A stretch of DNA of 36,132 nt, taken from positions 1 to 36,132 of the forward strand of contig JAUZPX010000002.1 in NCBI GenBank assembly GCA_030705695.1. Direction: 5' to 3'. The notes under the pieces were generated by a model. The model made no database searches, was not told where the DNA came from, and saw nothing but the letters and a program-made list of their open reading frames with translations. Within the stretch, counting starts at the first letter, position 1, and each line of letters starts with the position of its first letter. This document shows positions 14,900 to 22,284 of the stretch, piece after piece. The DNA is from Bacillota bacterium. GTDB taxonomy: Bacteria; Bacillota; Clostridia; Oscillospirales; Acutalibacteraceae. The position numbers and the translations under genes are program-made.

Positions 14900-17464
14900 T
14901 TATCCTAAATTATTTCTTCGTTCAAGCCATTCCTGATGAGTTATTAGCACGCTTCTTGGCTTTGAGCCCTCATGCGGACCTACAATGCCCATTTGCTCCA
15001 TTTCATCTATAAGACGTCCTGCACGGGCGTATCCGAGTTTAAGGCGTCTTTGCAAAAGGGAGGTCGAAGCTTGTCCTGCTTCAACAACACATTTTATGGC
15101 ATCTTCCATCATTGGGTCGCTGCTTTCGGATTCTTCTCCGCCTAAGCCACCGTTTTTGCCTTTTTTGTTTAGATCTTCGGCAGCTATACGGTCAATCTGT
15201 TCAATAACATTTTCATCATACTTAAAGTTTGCATTCTTCTTTAAAAAGGCGGTGACACCTTCAATTTCCTCGTCGGAGGCATAGCATCCCTGCACACGCA
15301 AAGTCTTTGATGCACCCACAGGTAAAAACAGCATGTCACCTCGGCCGATAAGCTTTTCCGCTCCGCCAAAGTCAATAATTGTTCGTGAGTCAACTTGTGA
15401 AGATACTTTCAGCGCAACACGGCTTGGAATATTCGCTTTAATTACGCCTGTAATAACGTTTACCGATGGTCTTTGAGTTGCGATAACAAGATGCATGCCT
15501 GCGGCTCTTGCCATCTGCGCCAAACGGCAGATTGATTCTTCAACTTCGTTCGGAGCAACCATCATTAAATCGGCAAGTTCATCTATCGCTATTACTATTT
15601 GCGGCATTTTCTCAGTAGGAATAGGCAATCCGTCTGCTGTCATTGGCTGCTGTTCTTCTTCAAATAAAGGCGGCTTTTCAGCAAGCTCACGAATATTATC
15701 TTCAACCATTGAATTATAGGAATGAATATCTTTTACATTATACTCGGAAAAAAGTTTATAGCGGTTAAGCATCTCTCCAACTGCCCAGTTCAAAGCTCCG
15801 GCAGCCTTTTTAGCATCTGAAACCACAGGAATAAGCAAATGCGGAATGCCCTTATACTTTGAAAATTCAACCATTTTCGGGTCAACAAGCAACAGCTTAA
15901 CTTCGTCTGGAGAAGCTTTATACAAAATACTTATCAAAATAGAGTTAACGCAAACTGACTTACCTGAACCTGTTGTTCCTGCAATAAGAAGGTGAGGCAT
16001 TTTAGAAAGGTCGGTTATAACTATATTGCCTGAAATATCACGTCCCAGAACTACCGCAAGCTTGCTTTTCTCTTTTTTGAATTCCTTCGAGTCAATGAGT
16101 TCTCGCATAGAAACCATGCTGACAATCTTGTTAGGTACCTCGATACCGACAGCAGCTTTCCCAGGAATCGGTGCTTCGATGCGAACACCGTCAGCCGCAA
16201 GATTTAATGCAATATCATCCGATAAATTCGTGATTCTGCTTATTTTTACGCCTGCGGCAGGTTGAAGCTCATAACGGGTTACCGAAGGACCACGGCAGAT
16301 ATTTATTATCTTTGCCGAAACTCCGAAGCTTTCAAGCGTAGTGATGAGCTTTGCAGCATTATCCTGCAGCTCGTTCATGGCACCAACATCATTTGCTGAT
16401 TTTGAAAGATTCAAAAGTGAAATCGGCGGATACTTATATGTATCTATTCCTTTAATTAACTCGTTATAATCAACTGGCACGGTTTGAGGATCAGGCTGTT
16501 TGGCATCAGGCACTGTTACAGGACTTTTCTTGCTTTCAGAAATATTTTGTGCAATCTCTGAAGCCATGAGGCTTTCCGAGCCGGGTGCATTATTGAAAAT
16601 ACTTGTGATTTCTTTCAAATACTCTGCTTTATCTGTATTTTTAGATTTCGGAACAATTGGTTTTTTACCCTCTTCAAGAGGTATATCAATAGATTCATCA
16701 TAATGTTTTCTTTTGTTTTTGCCGAACAACGGAATATCAATGCGGTCGTGCTGTTTTTCGGCACTTTTTTCTTCGTTATCATCGTCATCGCAGACGTATT
16801 CATCATCATATTCAATATAGTCATCGTATTCTTCATATTCATCAGCACGAAGATGCCTTTGTTCATTGTACCTTTTTGCGGCTGCAACAGGTTTTTTCGC
16901 GGCATCCGCAATATGTGAAAGAGTTATTCCAGTTAAGAACATAAACAATACGGCAGACAAAATAATAAACGTAATTCTCGCTCCCACAAGTCCGAACCAC
17001 ACTGCCATAGGATAGCCAAGAAATGCGCCCAGAAGTCCTGCACCTCTTAAGGCTGTACCGTTTGAGTATGCATAAGATAATCCGCTTAAATAACTGTCGC
17101 TCGGCGTACTATTTAAAAAGCACAAATATACAACGGCAGAAGCAGAAACAATAAATGAAATTGAAAGCCAAAGCTTCGCTTTTATACGGGCATTCTGTTT
17201 CTCTTTTGCCCAAGTAAAAGCCACGAAAATCATAAAGAGCGGCCATAAAAAGGCACACAATCCTGAAAGTCCCAACAAAAAACTATGCAGGAAACACCAA
17301 ACATTTTGCCCTTTAATAAACGTTAGAAACAGCAAAAGTAGAGCACAAGCAAAAAGCACAAGTGCTTTTGCCTGTACATGATTGTTTTTAGAAACCGTAG
17401 TTCTGCTACTTTTTCTATTTTGTGAATTTCTCATATTGCTTTTCTTTTTCATTTTTGCTGCCAT
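14900..17464 (-). CDS. ftsK: DNA translocase FtsK/SpoIIIE
   Basis: This hexameric ATPase pumps DNA through the closing septum in division or sporulation. Four to five N-terminal membrane helices (~28-195) are followed by an acidic, repetitive linker (~200-245, rich in Asp/Glu/Tyr). The motor has Walker A in IAGTTGSGKSVC (~490-500), Walker B in VIAIDELADL, and ATQRPSVNVITG. The C-terminal winged-helix gamma domain (RRLKLGYARAGRLIDEMEQMGIVG) reads KOPS/SRS polarity sequences. The start is MAAKMKKK with GGAG 7 bases upstream. Its position near a tepA-like gene matches the Bacillus tepA-spoIIIE region, favouring the SpoIIIE side of the family. Confidence 0.96.
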   Translation of the reverse strand: MAAKMKKKSNMRNSQNRKSSRTTVSKNNHVQAKALVLFACALLLLFLTFIKGQNVWCFLHSFLLGLSGLCAFLWPLFMIFVAFTWAKEKQNARIKAKLWLSISFIVSASAVVYLCFLNSTPSDSYLSGLSYAYSNGTALRGAGLLGAFLGYPMAVWFGLVGARITFIILSAVLFMFLTGITLSHIADAAKKPVAAAKRYNEQRHLRADEYEEYDDYIEYDDEYVCDDDDNEEKSAEKQHDRIDIPLFGKNKRKHYDESIDIPLEEGKKPIVPKSKNTDKAEYLKEITSIFNNAPGSESLMASEIAQNISESKKSPVTVPDAKQPDPQTVPVDYNELIKGIDTYKYPPISLLNLSKSANDVGAMNELQDNAAKLITTLESFGVSAKIINICRGPSVTRYELQPAAGVKISRITNLSDDIALNLAADGVRIEAPIPGKAAVGIEVPNKIVSMVSMRELIDSKEFKKEKSKLAVVLGRDISGNIVITDLSKMPHLLIAGTTGSGKSVCVNSILISILYKASPDEVKLLLVDPKMVEFSKYKGIPHLLIPVVSDAKKAAGALNWAVGEMLNRYKLFSEYNVKDIHSYNSMVEDNIRELAEKPPLFEEEQQPMTADGLPIPTEKMPQIVIAIDELADLMMVAPNEVEESICRLAQMARAAGMHLVIATQRPSVNVITGVIKANIPSRVALKVSSQVDSRTIIDFGGAEKLIGRGDMLFLPVGASKTLRVQGCYASDEEIEGVTAFLKKNANFKYDENVIEQIDRIAAEDLNKKGKNGGLGGEESESSDPMMEDAIKCVVEAGQASTSLLQRRLKLGYARAGRLIDEMEQMGIVGPHEGSKPRSVLITHQEWLERRNNLG

Positions 17465-17535
17465 TTTTTCACTCCACTAAAATAAACGTCAGACAATTTG
17501 TTTTTTCACTTAAATCTAAAAACCTCATTAAATGG

Positions 17536-18495
17536 TTATCTGGGTACAAGAGAAGATCCGTTTATGGGTACTTGCGTAAATAAATTCTGATTTGTAATAT
17601 TTTCAAGCAAACAAATAATCAGAACCAATAATCCCATACAAGCTGTATATACTATAAAAATTGCCATTTTATCGGTTTTTAAAAGCCATCTGAATAGCTT
17701 GATTGCAAAAAATCCAACAATAGCTGAAGTAATAATTCCTACTGCAATTACTCCGCCGCTGATTCCAATTCCGCCCTTAATTGCCAAAGCTTTATGCCCT
17801 TCAATCAAAACCGCTGCAAAAATTGTTGGAATGGCAATAATAAAAGTATAATCAAAAGCAGTTTGGCGGTTAAGTCCTCTCATTTCGCCTGCTGAAAGCG
17901 TAGAACCGGAACGCGAAAGCCCCGGGAATATAGCAGCAACCATCTGTATCAATCCAATGAAAAGAGCATCTTTAAATGTTAAATTTGTTTTTCCTGAATC
18001 TTTTACCATAACACGCAGCGGAGAGTTCTTAATGATTTTATCATTGCAGCTTTTTCCAATAGCAAGAAGAATACTTGTAACAATAAGTGAGAATCCAACA
18101 ACTATAATATTACTTGCGATTCCCTCCGAGATTTTCATACCAGTTTGTCCGTCTGTAAAGGGAATAGGAATATACAGCAAAAACAAAGGCAAAAGTCCTA
18201 CTACCAGCATGATAATCAAATTAAAATCTTCGTTACGCTCGCTCCATTTGAATTTCCCTTGGAAAATATCGCTTAGCGTTGAGAAAAGCGCAACTATTAA
18301 GCGGATTATCATCTTCCAATACACAACAACAACTGCCAGTAACGTTCCTGCATGAAGCATAACGTCAAAAAACAGATTGTCTTTTGTAACTCCTAAAATA
18401 TGTTGGCTAATTGCAAGGTGTCCGCTGCTTGAAACAGGCAGAAATTCGGTAAGCCCTTGCACTACTCCCTGAATAATCGAATCGAGAATCGTCAT
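17536..18495 (-). CDS. uppP: Undecaprenyl-diphosphate phosphatase
   Basis: It dephosphorylates undecaprenyl pyrophosphate to recycle the lipid carrier for wall synthesis, and extra activity gives bacitracin tolerance. The signatures are QGLTEFLPVSSSGHLAIS (Glu and Ser/His active site) and PGLSRSGSTLSAGEMRG. There are about eight membrane helices. At 319 residues it is somewhat longer than the usual 265-290, mainly through a loop at ~120-175 and a C-terminal extension. AAGGAG lies 7 bases before the ATG. It sits between tepA and ftsK, with a perfect 20-bp palindrome in its leader. Confidence 0.95.
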   Translation of the reverse strand: MTILDSIIQGVVQGLTEFLPVSSSGHLAISQHILGVTKDNLFFDVMLHAGTLLAVVVVYWKMIIRLIVALFSTLSDIFQGKFKWSERNEDFNLIIMLVVGLLPLFLLYIPIPFTDGQTGMKISEGIASNIIVVGFSLIVTSILLAIGKSCNDKIIKNSPLRVMVKDSGKTNLTFKDALFIGLIQMVAAIFPGLSRSGSTLSAGEMRGLNRQTAFDYTFIIAIPTIFAAVLIEGHKALAIKGGIGISGGVIAVGIITSAIVGFFAIKLFRWLLKTDKMAIFIVYTACMGLLVLIICLLENITNQNLFTQVPINGSSLVPR

Positions 18496-18528
18496 ATGTA
18501 TTTCTCCTTAACTCATCATTATGTAATT

Positions 18529-18548
18529 TGGAACGAATATTCGTTCCA
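18529..18548. promoter_or_regulatory. Perfect 20-bp palindrome upstream of uppP
   Basis: TGGAACGAATATTCGTTCCA is an exact palindrome between the tepA stop and the uppP start. There is no loop and no T-run, so it is more like an operator for a dimeric repressor than a terminator. It contains GAAC and GTTC half-sites, but 8 bases apart rather than the 4 of the classical Firmicutes LexA box. Confidence 0.55.
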
Positions 18549-18557
18549 TATAAAATA

Positions 18558-19379
18558 TTACTTTTTTGATTTTTGTTTTGATTTTGTCGGCTTTGCCTGT
18601 TTTTCGTCTTGCTTTTTATATTCTTCAATCATAGAATACAATTCAGCCATGGCTTCGCTTAATGTACCGACTTTATCGATAAGCCCTTCTCTTACGGCAT
18701 CTTCACCGTCAAGAATTGTGCCGATATCCATGACAAGCTCTTCGGTATTCATAGCAAGTTCAAGATATCTTTGATGGGGAATACCGGAATTCTCAGCAAC
18801 AAATGTTGTGATTCGATCCTGCATTCTCTGGAAATATTCAAAAGTTTGCGGTACGCCTAGCATTAAGCCATTCATACGAACAGGATGTACCGTCATGGAT
18901 GCGCTTTTCGCAATGTAAGAGCGTTTTGCAGCAACTGCAAGAGGAATACCAATTGAATGTCCGCCGCCCAAAACAATTGAAATTGTCGGCTTTTTCATTC
19001 CTGCAACTAGTTCTGCGATAGCAAGTCCCGCTTCCACGTCACCGCCAACAGTATTCAGTAAAATAAGCAATCCGTCAATACGGTCGTCCTCATCAATAGC
19101 TACAAGCTGCGGAATTACATGCTCATATTTGGTGGTTTTATTTTGCTCTGGCAAAATAAAATGCCCCTCAATTTGACCAATAATCGTTAAACAGTGGATA
19201 AGGTATTTCCCTTTGCTCGCTATTACCGAACCCATCTCGTTAATTTGCTCGGACTGTCCGTCGCCTTTATTTTCAGATGACGGATTATTAACATCTTCTT
19301 CCTGATCGGCAGGATTTTTTATAAATTCATTTTTTACATTTGTATTATTTTTGTTTTTAACTTGCTTTTGATTTTTCAT
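18558..19379 (-). CDS. tepA: TepA-like ClpP-family serine protease
   Basis: A disordered, charged N-terminal segment (~1-55) precedes a ClpP/crotonase-fold protease. LLILLNTVGGDVEAGLAIAE forms the oxyanion region. The nucleophile is S142 in LGGGHSIGIP and the histidine H165 is in SMTVHPVRM. The family includes Bacillus TepA (translocation-enhancing protein), proposed to degrade signal peptides or spore-related proteins. No signal peptide is present, so it is cytoplasmic. GGAGGTG precedes the ATG. It is the first gene of the minus-strand run towards uppP and ftsK, an arrangement like Bacillus tepA-spoIIIE. Confidence 0.88.
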   Translation of the reverse strand: MKNQKQVKNKNNTNVKNEFIKNPADQEEDVNNPSSENKGDGQSEQINEMGSVIASKGKYLIHCLTIIGQIEGHFILPEQNKTTKYEHVIPQLVAIDEDDRIDGLLILLNTVGGDVEAGLAIAELVAGMKKPTISIVLGGGHSIGIPLAVAAKRSYIAKSASMTVHPVRMNGLMLGVPQTFEYFQRMQDRITTFVAENSGIPHQRYLELAMNTEELVMDIGTILDGEDAVREGLIDKVGTLSEAMAELYSMIEEYKKQDEKQAKPTKSKQKSKK

Positions 19380-19444
19380 GGTTTACACCTCCAACGGATA
19401 GTTTTCCGTGAAGCTGCAAATAAATACATAATTAGCTATGATAT

Positions 19445-19473
19445 ATTATATCAGTAAACAATTCTATCGGCAA
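19445..19473 (-). promoter_or_regulatory. Promoter of tepA and the downstream minus-strand run
   Basis: On the minus strand TTGCCG (19473-19468), a 17-base spacer and TATAAT (19450-19445) lie ~65 bases before the tepA ATG. Confidence 0.65.
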
Positions 19474-19596
19474 GAAAATTTATCTTTTTTTCTAAATTAT
19501 ATATTAATTTTCTTGATTTTATAGTATGCTAATAATGATTATTTAAAAGAATAATTTAAATTGAATATTTATTTGTTATTTGGAGTTGATAGAAAA

Positions 19597-20865
19597 TTGC
19601 GCCAAGATATTATATTGGCTGTCGTCATTATTATTCTTGTAGCCTGTTCTGCCTTTTTCAGCAGTGTAGAAACGGCTTTCTCTCTTGCGAATAAAATCCG
19701 CTTAAAGCATCAGGCTGAAAACGGCAACAAAAAAGCACAAAATGCCTTAAAAATTTGTAAGAACTTTGATAAAACTCTTACAACAATTTTAATTGGAAGT
19801 ACGCTTGTAAACTTAGCTTCCTCGTCAATTGCCACTGTATTGTTTATAGACTTGTTTGGCGATTACGCAGCAGCTGTAAGTACTGGTGTGATGACGTTTG
19901 TCGTGCTGACGTTCGGAGAAGTTATCCCAAAATGTATTGCAAAAGAAAAAAGCGACAGCTACTTCTTGAAAATAGCAGGCGTATTAAGAGTGTTTATCGT
20001 TCTTTTTACACCTATTGTATATCTGATGATGAAATTCAAAACTCTAGCGTTGTTCCTTGTAAAATCGGAAAAGAAAAAACCGTCTGTCACAGAGGACGAG
20101 CTGAAATATATTATTGAAAGCATTGAAGAAGAAGGCGTCTTGGAAAAACAGGAGCGTGAGCTTGTACAGTCAGCACTTGATTTTGACGAGAAAACCGTTC
20201 TTGAATGCCTGACTCCACGCGTGGATCTTACTGCCATTGACATTGACGACCCTATTGATGATATTACAAACCTCATCATAAATGAGCGATATTCCCGTCT
20301 ACCTGTTTATAAAGACAGCGTTGACAATATTATCGGAATTCTAAATGCAAAAGATTATCTAGAAATTATTGTCAAAGGCAAAAATCCAAACATAATGAAA
20401 CTTATCACACCGCCATACTTTGTTTATAAATCAAAGAAATTGGCGCATATGCTTAACGATTTTAAAAAAGAAAAAATCCACATCGCCATAGTTACAGACG
20501 AATATGGAGGCACTTTGGGAATTGTAACTATGGAAGATTTACTTGAGGAACTCGTCGGTGATATCTGGGACGAAGACGAGGAAGCCGCACTGATGTATAC
20601 AAAAATAGCCGATGACACATATGAAATTAACGGTGATATGGCGCTTGATGATCTCCTTAAGTTATTTGATCTTGATGAAAAGCTTTTCGACAGCGAAAGT
20701 ATTTCGGTAGGCGGTTTCATTTTTGAAGCAATGGGTCATGTTCCTGAACCCGGGCAAAGTATTAAAATTAACGAATTAGAAATTACCGTTAATAACGTAG
20801 TTGACAAGCGAATAACAACCGTACTTGTAAAAAAGCTAAAAACAGATAAACCTGAAGAAGATTAA
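19597..20865 (+). CDS. CNNM/CorC-HlyC family transporter with CBS domains
   Basis: The order is an N-terminal CNNM (DUF21) domain with four membrane helices (ACSAFFSSVETAFSLANKIR, FGEVIPKCIAKE), then a CBS pair (~TPRVDLTAIDID to VTMEDLLEELVGDIWDE), then a C-terminal CorC_HlyC domain (VGGFIFEAMGHVPEPGQSI). Related proteins extrude or sense Mg2+ (CorC, MpfA, CNNM). They are often mislabelled hemolysins. The frame is open from a TTG at 19561, but GGAG at 19582 fits the TTG at 19597, which puts the start just before the first helix. It stands alone, divergent from tepA. Confidence 0.9.
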   Translation: MRQDIILAVVIIILVACSAFFSSVETAFSLANKIRLKHQAENGNKKAQNALKICKNFDKTLTTILIGSTLVNLASSSIATVLFIDLFGDYAAAVSTGVMTFVVLTFGEVIPKCIAKEKSDSYFLKIAGVLRVFIVLFTPIVYLMMKFKTLALFLVKSEKKKPSVTEDELKYIIESIEEEGVLEKQERELVQSALDFDEKTVLECLTPRVDLTAIDIDDPIDDITNLIINERYSRLPVYKDSVDNIIGILNAKDYLEIIVKGKNPNIMKLITPPYFVYKSKKLAHMLNDFKKEKIHIAIVTDEYGGTLGIVTMEDLLEELVGDIWDEDEEAALMYTKIADDTYEINGDMALDDLLKLFDLDEKLFDSESISVGGFIFEAMGHVPEPGQSIKINELEITVNNVVDKRITTVLVKKLKTDKPEED

Positions 20866-20884
20866 AAAAATATATTATTAGAAT

Positions 20885-20926
20885 AAATAAATCACCGCTG
20901 TTAAAAATAATAGCGGTGATTTATTT
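20885..20926 (+). promoter_or_regulatory. 15-bp hairpin covering the start region of the next gene
   Basis: AAATAAATCACCGCT is perfectly repeated in inverse orientation 12 bases later. There is no proper T-run, so termination would be weak. Its 3' arm contains GGTGAT, the only ribosome-site-like sequence of the following gene, and reaches its TTG start. Confidence 0.6.
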
Positions 20927-21314
20927 GAAAAGAGTAAAACAGGACGGATTAATTTTCACACTTGGTGGTATTGCCTATGGAACGATAGAGATCATCTGGA
21001 GGCGTTATACCCACTGGACAATGCTTATTGCAGGCGGTACATGTTTTTTGATTTTATTTAAAATCTTTTCAAAAAATGAAAAGTTATCTCTATTAAAAAA
21101 ATGCATAATAGGTTCCACTGTCATTACGGTCGTGGAGCTTATTGCAGGTTGTGTTGTAAACATATGGTTAAAACTTAAAGTTTGGGATTATTCCCATCTC
21201 CCAATAAATTTTCTCGGACAAATTTGCCTAATTTACAGTACACTCTGGGGTTTACTTACAGTACCTATTTCGTTTCTGTGCCGAAGAATTAAAAGGACAT
21301 TCAAAATAATATAA
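20925..21314 (+). CDS. Small CmpB-like (ABC-transporter type IV, PF06541) membrane protein
   Basis: About 129 residues with four membrane helices. The pattern KVWDYSHLPINFLGQICLIYSTLWGLL is characteristic of the CmpB-like putative ABC-transporter type IV family, whose function is not established. ERxxRRYTHW-type residues near the first helix (EIIWRRYTHWTMLIAGG) also fit. A TTG at 20925 with GGTGA seven bases upstream is the best start; a GTG at 20916 lies inside the hairpin arm. It is read from the CNNM gene side, possibly with hairpin-controlled translation. Confidence 0.75.
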   Translation: MKRVKQDGLIFTLGGIAYGTIEIIWRRYTHWTMLIAGGTCFLILFKIFSKNEKLSLLKKCIIGSTVITVVELIAGCVVNIWLKLKVWDYSHLPINFLGQICLIYSTLWGLLTVPISFLCRRIKRTFKII

Positions 21315-21319
21315 TTAAA

Positions 21320-21358
21320 AACCGCACCGTTAAGCCGAATATGCTTTGCGGTGCGGTT
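21320..21358 (-). terminator. Terminator of the iron-uptake side run
   Basis: A 10-bp stem (AACCGCACCG with CGGTGCGGTT) is followed on the minus strand by TTTTTAATTAT, just past the DUF1361 stop. It may also act weakly on the plus strand. Confidence 0.8.
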
Positions 21359-21365
21359 CGTTATA

Positions 21366-22052
21366 TTATTCTTTATTAAATGCAATGATTTTGTGTTTTA
21401 ATAAGAAGTAATAAATTACATACAGTATGAGTAATGTCACTGTGGTTATGCCGATAAATTCAAGAGAAAACAGCGAAAAGCCTCTGTCGGCAAACATCTT
21501 GAAAAACTTCGGTGGATTAAAAACATCCCAGGAATTAAGGCGTACAAATCTCCCGATATATACTCCGATTCCTCCAAGAAGACACATAATAATGGGCAGA
21601 TAACGGGCATATTTTTTCTTTTCCTTCAGCGCAAAACAATGCATATTGTGAAGCGAGCTCAAAGTGCAAATTGCACCTATAAAACTGCCGATAAATGTGT
21701 AAAACAATATGTACCAATCTATCAAGCACTTATACGGTAATAAATTCGGAACATCATAACAGCCTGCTGCCGAACGCAAATGAAGCAAATCTGTAATAAC
21801 ATAAGGAGCATTTGGAAAAAACAACACCCAAAGAACCGCAAATATTATTTCAAACTTTCTTTGGTTTTTACCTGAAAAAAATCGGAACCAAAGACAGAAT
21901 ACGACTGACAAACTTGCCAAGAACACATTCCAGACCATATAAAACCAGTAAGAAACATCAACGAAATATTTCGTGGGTATTCCAATAAGAAAATATGCTA
22001 CCAAAAATACAAAAAGCCATTTATGGATTTTTATTATCTCTTTTTTCTCCAT
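21366..22052 (-). CDS. DUF1361 family integral membrane protein
   Basis: 228 residues with about six membrane helices. The family marks are VWNVFLASLSVVFCLWF, VLFFPNAPYVITDLLHL and GVYIGRFVRLNSWDVFNPP. No function is established. Its start overlaps the end of the upstream Cys-rich Feo peptide gene by 32 bases in another frame. It is therefore probably translated from the feo transcript, although no link to iron uptake is known. Confidence 0.85.
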   Translation of the reverse strand: MEKKEIIKIHKWLFVFLVAYFLIGIPTKYFVDVSYWFYMVWNVFLASLSVVFCLWFRFFSGKNQRKFEIIFAVLWVLFFPNAPYVITDLLHLRSAAGCYDVPNLLPYKCLIDWYILFYTFIGSFIGAICTLSSLHNMHCFALKEKKKYARYLPIIMCLLGGIGVYIGRFVRLNSWDVFNPPKFFKMFADRGFSLFSLEFIGITTVTLLILYVIYYFLLKHKIIAFNKE

Positions 22053-22233
22053 TTAAATTATCACTTTCCACTCTGTTGTCAAGACTGTTGCAAGTGCCGC
22101 TGTACACACAGCCGGAGCAGCAATGTCCGCAGGTTTCCGAGCCTTTGTTCTTTCGTTTTCGAATCAGCCTAAAAATTGTCCATCCGACAATTAATACGGA
22201 AATAATCAAAATGATTATATCAGTTGCAGTCAT
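22021..22233 (-). CDS. FeoB-associated Cys-rich membrane peptide
   Basis: A 70-residue peptide with one N-terminal membrane helix (TDIIILIISVLIVGWTIFRLI), a basic stretch (RKRKNKG) and a cysteine cluster CGHCCSGCVYSGTC, the hallmark of the FeoB-associated Cys-rich family (pfam12669). It lies directly downstream of feoB, as usual for this family, and may act like FeoC in assembling or protecting the transporter. GGGAG lies nine bases before the ATG at 22233; the TTG at 22242 touches that ribosome site and is rejected. Confidence 0.88.
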   Translation of the reverse strand: MTATDIIILIISVLIVGWTIFRLIRKRKNKGSETCGHCCSGCVYSGTCNSLDNRVESDNLNGEKRDNKNP

Positions 22234-22268
22234 TTTTTTCAACTCCCATCAAAAGTAAAAATAGTTTT

Positions 22269-22283
22269 TAGTTGATTAACTAT
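22269..22283. repeat. Possible end remnant of the dispersed repeat
   Basis: TAGTTGATTAACTATG matches the outermost bases of the repeat ends (TAGTTGATTAACT). It lies immediately after the feoB stop. It is short enough that chance cannot be excluded. Confidence 0.35.
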
Positions 22284-22284
22284 G

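Noticed and set aside
18529..18548. LexA/SOS box
   Set aside because: GAAC and GTTC half-sites are 8 bases apart, not the 4 of the classical Firmicutes site, so I call it only an unassigned palindrome.
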